This document shows positions 16,690 through 24,840 of a stretch of DNA of 64,000 bases, piece after piece (within the stretch, counting starts at the first letter, position 1; the number at the start of each line of letters is the position of its first letter). The stretch lies in NCBI GenBank assembly GCA_024234365.1, contig JACKOK010000001.1:558001-622000 (forward strand). Direction: 5' to 3'. The position numbers and the translations under genes were made by a program. Origin of the DNA: Pseudomonadales bacterium (GTDB lineage Bacteria > Pseudomonadota > Gammaproteobacteria > Pseudomonadales > Pseudohongiellaceae). Below the pieces are notes generated by a model. It had not been told where the DNA came from. It was given only the letters and a program-made list of their open reading frames with translations, and did not search any database.

Positions 16690-17268
16690 TTAGTCTCTGG
16701 CGAGAGTTTTCACTTCCTGGTAGCGGAAGCAATCCTGCACATGGTCGTTGATCATGCCGGTGGCCTGCATATGGGCGTAGACAATGGTTGAACCCACGAA
16801 CTTGAAGCCGCGCTTTTTCAGGTCTTTGGAGATCGTGTCGCTGAGTTGTGAGGTGGCTGGCAGCTCGGACAGGCTGCCCCGTCGGCCATCGATAACCGTG
16901 CCGTCTACAAAGGACCAGATGTAGCGGTCAAAGCTGCCGAACTCCTTCTGGATGGCCAGAAAAGCGAGGGCATTGCTGCGAATGGAGTTCAGCTTGGCGC
17001 GATTGCGGATCAGGCCGGCATCCTGCATGCGCGCCTCGATATCCTCGTCTGTCATTTTGGCCACTTTCTTCGGGTCAAAATTGAAGAACTGCTTGCGGTA
17101 GTTCTCCCGCTTGCGCAGGACGGTGATCCAGCTCAGGCCTGCCTGCTGGCACTCCAGGGTCAGAAACTCGAACAGCATGCGTTCATCGTGAACGGGCACG
17201 CCCCATTCCTCATCGTGGTAGGCGACATAAAGCGGGTCTGAGCCGCACCAGCTGCAGCGTGTTTTCAT
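16690..17268 (-). CDS. tag: DNA-3-methyladenine glycosylase I
   Basis: A 192-residue base-excision repair enzyme that removes 3-methyladenine from alkylated DNA. The start MKTRCSWCG is preceded by AGGAAA; the longer frame to 17325 is unlikely. Family features are seen throughout: the zinc ligands C4 and H18 near the N terminus, the MLFEFLTLECQQAGLSW segment, and the C-terminal NDHVQDCFRY with the last His and Cys ligands. Length is typical. The gene is single and ends 5 bp from the MITE. Confidence 0.96.
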   Translation of the reverse strand: MKTRCSWCGSDPLYVAYHDEEWGVPVHDERMLFEFLTLECQQAGLSWITVLRKRENYRKQFFNFDPKKVAKMTDEDIEARMQDAGLIRNRAKLNSIRSNALAFLAIQKEFGSFDRYIWSFVDGTVIDGRRGSLSELPATSQLSDTISKDLKKRGFKFVGSTIVYAHMQATGMINDHVQDCFRYQEVKTLARD

Positions 17269-17395
17269 GGGCGGGGTTTCCTGTTGTATTGATCTCGTCA
17301 CAAGCATAGCTGAATATCTGGTCATGCGCAGGCGGGGTCTTTACACTGGCTTTTATTCAAGCCGACAGGTCCGCGCGAGGGAATGACTGGAGGCT

Positions 17396-17455
17396 GTGGG
17401 AGCCTGCTTGCAGGCGATCCAACACACTGCCATCGCCAATAGGGCTGGCTCCCAC
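17396..17455. repeat. Pair of inverted REP-like repeats
   Basis: GTGGGAGCCTGCTTGCAGGC (17396-17415) and ATAGGGCTGGCTCCCAC (17439-17455) face each other across about 20 bp. They belong to the same family as the REP cluster at 1643-1829. They lie in the divergent gap between tag and the M48 gene. Confidence 0.75.
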
Positions 17456-17508
17456 GAGATTTGAATTTGATTGAGAACCGTTGTGGTGCTCAGGAGGACA
17501 AGACCAGG

Positions 17509-19077
17509 ATGTTCCGATTCATCGCCCGTCACCCCGCGGCCATCGTGTTGGCTCTGTTGTTGGGGCTTGTTGCCGCGTGTGCGGAGAACCCCGTCACGGG
17601 AGAGCGGGAGCTCAGTTTTATTTCCACCCAGCGCGAGCTGAGTATTGGGGATCAGCAATACCTGCCCTCTCAACAGGGGCAGGGTGGCCGCTACCGTGTG
17701 GACCCGGAGCTGACGGCCTATGTACAGAGCGTTGGCAATCGATTGGCGACAGTGAGTGACCGCCAACTTCCTTATGAGTTTGTGGTGCTCAACAATTCCG
17801 TGCCCAATGCCTGGGCACTGCCCGGCGGCAAGATTGCCGTGAACCGTGGCCTGCTGGTGGAGCTGAACAACGAGGCCGAGCTTGCCGCCGTGCTGGGGCA
17901 TGAGATCGTTCATGCCGCTGCGCGTCACGGCGCTCAGGCCATGGAGCGCGGCATGCTGCTGCAGAGCGCCATGGTGGTGGGTGCCATCGCGGTGCAGGAC
18001 AGCCCTTATGCCGATTACGCCGTGGGCGGGGCGATGCTGGGGGCGCAGCTACTGACCCAGCGCTATGGCCGCGATGCCGAACGCGAGTCCGACATCTATG
18101 GTATTCGCTATATGGCACGCGCGGGTTATGACCCGGCTGCCGCCATCAGCCTGCAGGAAACCTTTGTGCGTCTTTCCGAAGGGCGTAACAGCAACTGGCT
18201 GGACGGGCTGTTCGCCAGCCATCCCCCCTCTGAGGAGCGTGTGCGCAATAATCGCGCGCTGGTCGCCGAGTTGCGCGCCGAAGGCGTCACTGGTGGTGAG
18301 CTGGGTGTTGAGCGCTACCAGGCGGCAACTGCCTTTCTGCGTGACACCAAACCTGCCTATGACGCCTTCGATGAGGCGGAACAACTGATTGCCCAGGATA
18401 GGCTCGAGGAGGCTTCGCGTAAGCTCGACACCGCACTTTCCCTGGTGCCGGATGAGGCGCGTTTCCTCGGTCTGCAGGCCGACATCCTGGTTTACGAGCG
18501 CCGCTATGAGGCCGCCGTGCAGCAGTACAACCGCGCCATTGGCGAAGATCCGGATTATTTCGACTATTACCTGGGGCGCGGGGTGGCCTATTCCCGCCTG
18601 GGGCAGCGCCAGCTTGCCACAGAAGACCTGCAGGCCAGCGTCAAGCTGCTGCCTACCGCCATGGCCATGAACGAGTTGGGTACGCTCGCGCTGCAGGCCA
18701 ATGACCGCACCGCCGCCAAGCAGTATTTCCAGCTGGCGGCCCAGGGCGGCGGGCAGGTCAGTCAGCAGGCAGGTGCCGCTTTCGCAAGACTGGACGTGGT
18801 GGACAACCCCGCGTCCTATGTCGCCGTGCAGCCCTATGTGAATGCCCAGGGCAGGCTGCTGGCCCGTGTGCAGAGCAACGCGCCGATTACCCTGCGCAAT
18901 GTGCAGGTGCAGTTCCGCGCCGTGGTTGCAGGGCAAGTCGTGACCCGCAGCGCCGTCATTCCCACCCTGCAGCAGGGGCAGAGCGGCGATGTGGACTCGG
19001 GCATCAACTTCCCGGCGGGCGTGACACCCACTGCCGATCAGGTGGCCGTGGGAGTTGCCGGGCTGAGTGTGGACTAG
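17509..19077 (+). CDS. M48-family zinc metalloprotease with TPR domain (BepA-like lipoprotein)
   Basis: A 522-residue envelope protein. The start at 17509 lies 11 nt after AGGAGG and gives a lipoprotein signal ending VAAC (about residue 21). The protease domain has HEIVH in LGHEIVHAAARHG, and the downstream ERESDIYG supplies the third zinc ligand. From about residue 285, helical repeats read as TPR units, including a DYFDYYLGRGVAYSRLGQ-type repeat. BepA/YfgC proteins survey outer-membrane protein and LptD assembly and degrade stalled barrels. The extra C-terminal stretch of about 90 residues after the TPRs is beta-rich and longer than in E. coli BepA. Confidence 0.88.
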   Translation: MFRFIARHPAAIVLALLLGLVAACAENPVTGERELSFISTQRELSIGDQQYLPSQQGQGGRYRVDPELTAYVQSVGNRLATVSDRQLPYEFVVLNNSVPNAWALPGGKIAVNRGLLVELNNEAELAAVLGHEIVHAAARHGAQAMERGMLLQSAMVVGAIAVQDSPYADYAVGGAMLGAQLLTQRYGRDAERESDIYGIRYMARAGYDPAAAISLQETFVRLSEGRNSNWLDGLFASHPPSEERVRNNRALVAELRAEGVTGGELGVERYQAATAFLRDTKPAYDAFDEAEQLIAQDRLEEASRKLDTALSLVPDEARFLGLQADILVYERRYEAAVQQYNRAIGEDPDYFDYYLGRGVAYSRLGQRQLATEDLQASVKLLPTAMAMNELGTLALQANDRTAAKQYFQLAAQGGGQVSQQAGAAFARLDVVDNPASYVAVQPYVNAQGRLLARVQSNAPITLRNVQVQFRAVVAGQVVTRSAVIPTLQQGQSGDVDSGINFPAGVTPTADQVAVGVAGLSVD

Positions 19078-19130
19078 GCCGAAGCTGCCTCTTCGACACC
19101 TCTCGGCCAAAACTCATGATCGGAGCTCCT

Positions 19131-19153
19131 TGGAGCCTGCCTGCAGGCGATTT
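19131..19153. repeat. Single REP-like repeat
   Basis: TGGAGCCTGCCTGCAGGCGA matches the same family as 17396-17418, downstream of the M48 gene. Confidence 0.6.
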
Positions 19154-19223
19154 CCTGATAAATCAAAGGGCTAACTAAACAAGTGACCATCCCACAACTC
19201 TTCTATATAATGCCCACCCGCAC

Positions 19224-19349
19224 GCACCCGTAGCTCAGCTGGATAGAGTAGGTGGCTTCGACTGAGCGCGTAGCGATCAGGACAGCCGTAGGCTGCCCGC
19301 AGGGTGAGGATTTTGGCTTCGCCAAAAACCGAATCAACTCCCCCGGGTG
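19224..19349 (+). pseudogene. tRNA-Arg-like pseudogene with a hairpin-rich insert
   Basis: The first 37 nt match tRNA-Arg(TCG) exactly up to the anticodon loop (19224-19260). A different sequence of about 65 nt follows, with inverted repeats such as GACAGCCGTAGGCTG and TTTTGGCTTCGCCAAAA. The end reads CCGAATCAACTCCCCCGGGT, like a decayed T-arm and acceptor strand. A close relative of the insert lies at 27217-27281, beyond the other end of the island. Confidence 0.6.
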
Positions 19350-19423
19350 AATTTAGCGTTTACTGAAAAGAATCAGTTGCTTACGATTGCGGTTTTTTCT
19401 CGGCTCTGGCGTGAGTAAGTAAG

Positions 19424-19451
19424 TGACCATCCCGCAAGTCTTCTATATAAT
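19424..19451 (+). promoter_or_regulatory. Promoter of tRNA-Arg
   Basis: TGACCA (19424-19429) and TATAAT (19446-19451) are 16 bp apart, 12 bp before the tRNA. The same promoter occurs before the upstream pseudo-copy. Confidence 0.65.
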
Positions 19452-19463
19452 CCCCACCCGCAC

Positions 19464-19540
19464 GCACCCGTAGCTCAGCTGGATAGAGTAGGTGGCTTCG
19501 AACCACTTGGTCGGGAGTTCGAATCTCTCCGGGTGCGCCA
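19464..19540 (+). tRNA. tRNA-Arg (anticodon TCG)
   Basis: A 77-nt cloverleaf with encoded CCA. The acceptor GCACCCG pairs with CGGGTGC. The anticodon stem GGTGG/CCACT includes one G-U pair, and its loop CTTCGAA gives anticodon TCG, reading CGA codons. The T-arm is GGGAG-TTCGAAT-CTCTC. The 3' 45 nt serve as the attachment site of the downstream island and are repeated at 27080-27124. Confidence 0.93.
19496..19540. other. attL: left attachment core of the integrative element
   Basis: 45 bp of the 3' part of tRNA-Arg, from CTTCGAACCACTTGG to the CCA end, are identical to 27080-27124. The integrase gene begins just inside this repeat. Confidence 0.9.
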
Positions 19541-19561
19541 GTTTGAACGCTTTAATAATCA

Positions 19562-19596
19562 GGCACTTATCTAGGTTCTAGGTAGGTGCTTTTTTA
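19562..19596 (+). terminator. Terminator after tRNA-Arg, inside attL flank
   Basis: GCACTTATCTAG pairs with CTAGGTAGGTGC (two G-U pairs) around GTT, followed by six T. It may end the tRNA transcript; the integrase gene stops within it from the other side. Confidence 0.75.
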
Positions 19597-20622
19597 TTGC
19601 TGAAAAGCGTGTGTAGTGGAGAGTGTAGGGACAGACTGCAGCCTGCACAAAGTCTCCGCATATGGCCCTAAATGCTCCGGTGAAAGGTGCGCATAACGCT
19701 GCACCATTCGAATATCCGACCAACCTCCTAACTCCTGCAAAACATGCATTGGGGTGCCGTTCTGGACGTGCCAGCTTGCCCATGTATGGCGCAGATCGTG
19801 CCAGCGAAAATCCTCAATCCCTGACAGCTTCAATGCCCTGCGCCACACTTTGGTGTTGCAGCGCAGCACTGGTTTTCCGTTGAAGGTAAACACGTACTTT
19901 TTGTGTTTTCCCAACTCCCCGCGCAGCAACACCACCGCCTCACGGTTCAACGGAATGCCGATAGGCCTGCCCGTCTTGGACTGATCCGCATGAATCCACG
20001 CGGAACGCCTGTCCAGATCAACCTGTGCCCACTGCAAGCGCGTCACATTGGTTTCCCGTAATCCGGTGGCCAACGAGAACTTTGCCATCGTGCGCGTATG
20101 CTCCGGCAAGTGTGAAAGCAGGGTGTCTGCCTCCTCTCTCGTCAACCAGCGTATGCGCCGCGTAGGCTGCCGGAGCAGCCGTACATGGGGGGCACGTTCG
20201 ATCCATTCCCAATGCTTTACAGCCGTGTTCAGAATGACCCGGACAATCTCCAGCAGGCGGTTTACCGTGGCCGGAGCCACTCCTGTCTTGAGCTTGTCGT
20301 CAGTAATCCTGTCGATAACGTCCCGCGTGACCTGATCCAGATACAAGTCCCCGAGGTACTTATCCAGCCACTTGAATGCGGCAAGAATGGGCTTCTTGGA
20401 CTTGCGGTTCGTTTCTCGATACCACCGCGTAGCGGCTTCTTTCCACGTCCGTCTTGGCTTTTCACCCAACTGGATGACTCGCCAGAGCTGATACCGGAGT
20501 TTGTCTTCATACTCCTGTGCCAGCCGTCGATCTACCGTTTTAGTAGATCGTTGTATTCGCTTTCCGTCTGGTGCAACGAAATCACACCACCAGAACCGCG
20601 AATTGGGTCGTTTATGCAACAT
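19594..20622 (-). CDS. Tyrosine recombinase / site-specific integrase
   Basis: A 342-residue integrase; AGGAGA lies 7 nt before the ATG. After an N-terminal SAM-like domain (about 55-150), the catalytic domain shows ATGLRETNV (first Arg), a Lys in DQSKTGRP, HDLRHTWASW (His and second Arg), GGW in place of the common GGH, and the nucleophile Tyr in MVQRYAHLSPEHL. It catalyses integration and excision at the 3' end of tRNA-Arg. The start overlaps the upstream HTH gene by 91 bp. Its position beside attL is as expected. Confidence 0.95.
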   Translation of the reverse strand: MLHKRPNSRFWWCDFVAPDGKRIQRSTKTVDRRLAQEYEDKLRYQLWRVIQLGEKPRRTWKEAATRWYRETNRKSKKPILAAFKWLDKYLGDLYLDQVTRDVIDRITDDKLKTGVAPATVNRLLEIVRVILNTAVKHWEWIERAPHVRLLRQPTRRIRWLTREEADTLLSHLPEHTRTMAKFSLATGLRETNVTRLQWAQVDLDRRSAWIHADQSKTGRPIGIPLNREAVVLLRGELGKHKKYVFTFNGKPVLRCNTKVWRRALKLSGIEDFRWHDLRHTWASWHVQNGTPMHVLQELGGWSDIRMVQRYAHLSPEHLGPYAETLCRLQSVPTLSTTHAFQQ

Positions 20623-20837
20623 AAGGAATCTCCTGTATGTTGCGACCTTGGTCGAGACGAAGAATACTGAGAACGCAGGTAAGCGACAAGATCAGCCTTG
20701 AGAAAGACCCAGCGCCGCCCAAGCTTCGCGGCAGGTACTTCCCCGGCTTGAGCCCTGGCCCGCAGGGTCTGCCAGTGCACCAGCAGGAAAGCAGCAGCGG
20801 CTTGCAGATCGAGGGTTTCATGCTCAGTAGTCTCCAT
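20532..20837 (-). CDS. Helix-turn-helix DNA-binding protein (MerR/excisionase-like)
   Basis: A 101-residue protein. The first 55 residues, with TLRARAQAGEVPAAKLGRRW and VFLKADLVAYL, match the compact winged HTH of excisionase and AlpA-like proteins. AGGAAG precedes the ATG. Its C-terminal third overlaps the integrase start in another frame. It overlaps the Rep-like gene by 14 bp upstream. It likely controls integrase expression or the direction of recombination. Confidence 0.8.
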   Translation of the reverse strand: METTEHETLDLQAAAAFLLVHWQTLRARAQAGEVPAAKLGRRWVFLKADLVAYLRSQYSSSRPRSQHTGDSLCCINDPIRGSGGVISLHQTESEYNDLLKR

Positions 20838-22167
20838 CGCTGCGCTTCCTGTACTCGTCTGCCACCGCCTTGTCCGCCGGGTGTATGCCCCCGTCCAGAG
20901 GGGTGTTTTTCCCGGTGTTAAAGACCTTTCGCTTTTCCCGGATTTTGGTCAGCACATAGTTTTCAAAGTCGATGCCCGTCCCTTTCTTTCCGTCCTTATC
21001 AAAAGCCTGAGAATCGTGGTATTCCTTGGCGGCATCAACATAGGCGGCAGCGGCTTCACCGGCATCCAGATAGCCGTCCCGGGCCATAAACGAGGTTAGT
21101 GCACTTAGGCCATTGATGAATAAATGGCGATCCGAGGGGCCGCGAGAACGCTCAGAATCCACCCGCACCACCTCATTCAAGCCCGTCCAGGGGGCACTCT
21201 GCATCAGCAGCCAGAAGGAGGAGAGGGGCCAGCGGGACTGATTGCCGTCTGCCTCATTGGGCAGGGTGTGGCGCAGCCATTCGTGGGTGCAGTAGCGCCA
21301 GATGCCCGCCAGAGAGTCCATCAGGTCGAAATAGCGAACCACCGACAGATCACGCAGGGCTTGCCGCCGAAGCTGAAACTCCAGCCGCCACACGTCGGAC
21401 ACGCCATCCCAACCCGAATTGCGCCACAGGTTCAGCAGATAGGGCCGTGGGTTCTTCTTCATCTCCAACGTCTTGTTGTACAAGCGGGCGGACAGGGGAG
21501 AGCCAGCGGCAATCGAGAAGCCAGAGAACCGCCGTTCGTCTATGTGGCTGTCAAAACGCCGGGCCTTGGTTACCCACTGGTCATTCAGAATGGCATCCAG
21601 CGGGTAGTCCGACACGAAGTCCACGCACAGGTCTGCCCGGCTAACGCTGGGAGGTTCCGACAGGATGCCAATCGCGCTGATCACCTTGCTCAAATCGTGA
21701 ACAGCATCGTCCGGGCCGAGGGTAGTCAATATCTCACTGGCGATCCGGCAATGGGCCATAGGCGTGAGCTTGGCGTCTTTCTTGGCTAGCTCGATGCGGT
21801 ACCAACCATCCGCCAGCACAAAGGCAAACGGGTGTCTGCCATTGCCACTGACCTCAAACAGGTGTTCGTGAAGCCTGATCTGGGCAAGACTGGACCTGTC
21901 ATCCAGTTCAGACCGGGCCAACTCCTTGAGCTTCTTGAGTCTGATTGAGACGTCATCCGCCATCTCACCCCGAAAACTCAGATACAGGCTATCAATGCCT
22001 GACCTCAGAATGCGGGAAGACCCTTCAGGAATGTAAGTAGAGGGTACTGTGTTACTAGACTGCGTACCCTGATCACTGTCGGCCACCGGGCGCGCCAGTA
22101 CACGCGGCGCGTGTATCTGGCCCTCCCCGCGGCTGCCTGTGAATGCTTGTGAATCTGAATGAACCAT
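20824..22167 (-). CDS. Replication-initiation-like protein of an integrative element
   Basis: A 447-residue protein; AGGAG lies before the ATG. The middle region, SRADLCVDFVSDYP followed by SPLSARLYNKTLEMKK and VWRLEFQLRRQALRDL, is like the replication initiation (Rep_trans/phage-type) proteins often found between integrase and cargo in small elements. They nick or melt an origin for rolling-circle replication. I do not identify the catalytic Tyr with certainty. The last 100 residues are charged and lie outside the core. A perfect 10-bp palindrome CTTGCGCAAG (22202-22211) upstream could be an operator or part of an origin. Confidence 0.65.
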   Translation of the reverse strand: MVHSDSQAFTGSRGEGQIHAPRVLARPVADSDQGTQSSNTVPSTYIPEGSSRILRSGIDSLYLSFRGEMADDVSIRLKKLKELARSELDDRSSLAQIRLHEHLFEVSGNGRHPFAFVLADGWYRIELAKKDAKLTPMAHCRIASEILTTLGPDDAVHDLSKVISAIGILSEPPSVSRADLCVDFVSDYPLDAILNDQWVTKARRFDSHIDERRFSGFSIAAGSPLSARLYNKTLEMKKNPRPYLLNLWRNSGWDGVSDVWRLEFQLRRQALRDLSVVRYFDLMDSLAGIWRYCTHEWLRHTLPNEADGNQSRWPLSSFWLLMQSAPWTGLNEVVRVDSERSRGPSDRHLFINGLSALTSFMARDGYLDAGEAAAAYVDAAKEYHDSQAFDKDGKKGTGIDFENYVLTKIREKRKVFNTGKNTPLDGGIHPADKAVADEYRKRSDGDY

Positions 22168-22330
22168 AGAACTGCTCCTTTTGTTTGGGAGCCTCTACAG
22201 TCTTGCGCAAGTGGAATTGAAAAAACTGACGGAGAGAAATCTACAGGCTAGGAAAAATATGACGTACTATTTTAATTTCTAATATATTCATATGGTTAAT
22301 GTGTTCAGGGTGGGTCAGAAGTTCGCCAGT

Positions 22331-23080
22331 CTATGGCGGCTTTTTCCGGGGTCTTCCTGGCTGTCCTTTGATATGTTGAGGGGCTACTGCGCTCAACCAC
22401 TTCCGCACAGCACCCGTTGTGTAATGCTCTGCATCGCAATAACGGAGTAAATCCTTATCTATTGCCATCTCTGCAATGGTTCTGTCAGGGTGCTCTTTCC
22501 ATAGCTGGGTAGCCATGTGCTGAACCATCATTCTCGCTTTCTGATTATGGCGGAGCTTTTTGGGATTAATGGGTGCAGAGGGCTCACTAGCCGGTTCTTC
22601 CTCGTCCGGTTTGGGGAGATCGAAGCCGTAGCTTACTCCCCCGGGTTCTTCAGGTTCGATGTGGTACACCCAAAGCGCACGAGGGCCGTGCCAAGGGCTG
22701 TCGAAGTTGCGATTCCAGCCCGGAGGGAACCAAAACTCGGGGAGCGGGATTGAATATCCTTCACACCACTCCTCAAAGTCATCCCGGTGGATTGCGGCCC
22801 ACTTCATTAAACTCCTTTTATATCTTTTCCCCCATATGCACATATAGAGGTCATTCAGATGGCCCGCAACGTAAAAGCGGGGGTCAGCATTGGACTTTGC
22901 AGGACGTTTAGCTTGAATCAATGTTTCGCAGAAGAGGTTGCCTTCAATGATTTCGTTGAAGAGTAGACGAGCATAGTCCTTTACAAGCAGAGGTAATCGA
23001 AGTCGAAAGGTATCGGGGTCGTATCCTGCCCAACGATGGACTATTTCCCACACGGATAGTGAAGAAGAGAGAGTAGGCAT
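22331..23080 (-). CDS. Hypothetical island protein
   Basis: A 249-residue soluble protein without signal or membrane segment. It is rich in Trp and Pro in its middle (PEFWFPPGWNRNFDSPWHG) and ends in a basic tail GQPGRPRKKPP, which suggests nucleic-acid contact. The C-terminal part, DRTIAEMAIDKDLLRYCDAE and VRKWLSAVAPQ, resembles proteins annotated as hypothetical in integrase-Rep islands. No clear Shine-Dalgarno site is seen. It lies between the Rep-like gene and the restriction endonuclease. Confidence 0.6.
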   Translation of the reverse strand: MPTLSSSLSVWEIVHRWAGYDPDTFRLRLPLLVKDYARLLFNEIIEGNLFCETLIQAKRPAKSNADPRFYVAGHLNDLYMCIWGKRYKRSLMKWAAIHRDDFEEWCEGYSIPLPEFWFPPGWNRNFDSPWHGPRALWVYHIEPEEPGGVSYGFDLPKPDEEEPASEPSAPINPKKLRHNQKARMMVQHMATQLWKEHPDRTIAEMAIDKDLLRYCDAEHYTTGAVRKWLSAVAPQHIKGQPGRPRKKPP

Positions 23081-23161
23081 ATCTATATACTGTCGCTCTT
23101 AATGCCGAATTCGCCGGAAAATTAGAAGCACATCGCGGAATTTGTTCGAGTGCAACATTAT

Positions 23162-24397
23162 TTACCCATGACCTGACTGTCGATCAAGGACAAGCGATGT
23201 AAACGCAGCGACATCCATAAGCCAGCTTTGTTGTTCGGCCGAATAAGTGTTATGCAAACCCCGTGGCAGAACTAACTGCAATTTCTTTGACCGCATTTCG
23301 TCAGTTTGGCTTTTGCTTATTGCCGCTTCCAGAGTGAGTAGGTGCTTTTTCTCTATACGATCTGCCTCAGCGAGAACCTGTCTCCACCTATCTTTACAGG
23401 AAGATTTGACACCTAGCATCGTAAGACACAAGGGATCGAATGATTCATCGTGATATTCCTTCTCTCCTGGGAAAATAAAATCAGGTTTCGACTTATGCTC
23501 TGTAACAGGTGTCCTGGAGTATCGAATGCCACATTCTTCAAAAAGGACTTCGAGATGATTTTCAAATGCAAGACCTGCACGACTCTTTCTTCTGTTTTGC
23601 ACAGACAAGGAAAATGAAATAAAACCGTTTACGTTGCCATCAAACCCCTGCGCCAATCTCTCACCGATAATATGCTTCTCGAGAGTTCGGAACAGGATTT
23701 CTTCTCTCTCCATCCATGCCATCAAAACTTCATCATGCCCATCTTTGGGGTGAATGTCTGGGAGTGTTCTCCGGGCAAAAGCAGAGAATTCCCTCGTCGT
23801 CGGGAATCGGCCAGAAAATTTTTCTACCATTTCATCAAGATAAGTGCCTTCAGAAACTTCAACGGCGATTCCAAGGCTTTCCAGAATGAATCTGGATGCA
23901 AACTCAATACGGTCCTGCTCTGTTTCTAGCTCATCACGCACCGAAAACCCCGGATGAGACAAGTCAGAAACGCCAAACAGCCATAAAACCTGTTGGGATA
24001 TTGTTGTCCCCGCTTCTGCAACGATAGAAAGCAATGTATTGTCAGGGCGTTTTGCGATTATCAGAACATCCCCGGCATTCGCGCATTGTGAAACCTGATT
24101 GGTTGGAAAATACAGTCTGTATTCCCATCGCATGACTCCGCGCTCCAGACGAGCTTTTTGTCTGGCGTCATACCATGTAAGAAAACCTTCCTCCATGATC
24201 GGTTCATCTTCGTTATCTGTCAGGTATAAAAATCTGGCTTGGTATCGTTCTTTCCCATCAGGCTCTCCGAGAATATCTCGCAATCCTTCGACGCCATTAA
24301 ATTCATGTTGATTGGAAGTAAGTACATCAGCTTCTACAGCGCTGAGAGTTTTAACGGCCACCCCCTCAAAATACTGTGACAAATAGCCTCTTTTCAC
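23162..24397 (-). CDS. EcoRII-type type II restriction endonuclease
   Basis: 411 residues, close to the 404 of EcoRII. The C-terminal catalytic core is recognisable: SRTPVTEHKSKPDFIFPG supplies the Asp, and LTMLGVKSSCKDRWRQVL the Lys of the nuclease motif. The N-terminal half matches the effector domain position. EcoRII cuts before CC(A/T)GG and needs two or more sites. The gene overlaps vsr by 4 bp, and vsr overlaps dcm, so all three are translated together. The recognition sequence CCWGG is inferred from the family and from the Dcm-like partner, not shown. Confidence 0.88.
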   Translation of the reverse strand: MKRGYLSQYFEGVAVKTLSAVEADVLTSNQHEFNGVEGLRDILGEPDGKERYQARFLYLTDNEDEPIMEEGFLTWYDARQKARLERGVMRWEYRLYFPTNQVSQCANAGDVLIIAKRPDNTLLSIVAEAGTTISQQVLWLFGVSDLSHPGFSVRDELETEQDRIEFASRFILESLGIAVEVSEGTYLDEMVEKFSGRFPTTREFSAFARRTLPDIHPKDGHDEVLMAWMEREEILFRTLEKHIIGERLAQGFDGNVNGFISFSLSVQNRRKSRAGLAFENHLEVLFEECGIRYSRTPVTEHKSKPDFIFPGEKEYHDESFDPLCLTMLGVKSSCKDRWRQVLAEADRIEKKHLLTLEAAISKSQTDEMRSKKLQLVLPRGLHNTYSAEQQSWLMDVAAFTSLVLDRQSGHG

Positions 24398-24840
24398 TCT
24401 GAGATCTCCAGCATGGGTTCATTACTTTCCAACCAACGTGCAATCGTTTCCGAAACCAGCAGGGAATCCCTTGAGATACGCTTTAAAGAGCATTCCCAAA
24501 CTATGCACACCCGCCAACCCATGGTCTGGAGATTCTTGAGTGCTTTGATGTCATTTTCGTGGTTTCGATTTATCTTTTGTCTCCAGAATTCTTGTCGTGT
24601 CTTTGGCCATTTAAAAAAACGACAGTTGTGTCGATGCCAAAAGCACCCGTGTATAAATATTACTGCGTTGTATCTTTTCAGGACGATGTCTGGTCTTCCC
24701 GGCAACTTCTTGTCATGGAGTCTGTATCGAAATCCGAGGTGATGCAATTGATGTCTGACTTCCAATTCGGGTCTGGTATCTTTCCCCCGGATACCAGACA
24801 TCATTCTGCTTCGAGTTTCTGAATCAACGACATCTGTCAT
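24394..24840 (-). CDS. vsr: Very-short-patch mismatch repair endonuclease
   Basis: 148 residues with the full Vsr signature: MSGIRGKDTRPEL at the N terminus, GRPDIVLKRY (catalytic Asp) and FIHGCFWHRHNCRFFKWPKT (zinc/aromatic wedge region). Vsr nicks beside T:G mismatches that arise when 5-methylcytosine deaminates, protecting CCWGG-type sites. Its place between dcm and the endonuclease fits that job. Four-base overlaps with both neighbours indicate coupled translation. Confidence 0.96.
   Translation of the reverse strand: MTDVVDSETRSRMMSGIRGKDTRPELEVRHQLHHLGFRYRLHDKKLPGRPDIVLKRYNAVIFIHGCFWHRHNCRFFKWPKTRQEFWRQKINRNHENDIKALKNLQTMGWRVCIVWECSLKRISRDSLLVSETIARWLESNEPMLEISE

Larger units (their letters stand above)
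19181..19500 (+). repeat. 80-bp direct repeat carrying a tRNA promoter and 5' half
   Basis: 19181-19260 and 19421-19500 are 80-bp direct repeats, 240 bp apart, with three mismatches that I can count. Each contains TGACCA and TATAAT promoter elements and the first 37 nt of tRNA-Arg. Only the second copy continues into a full tRNA. Confidence 0.9.
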
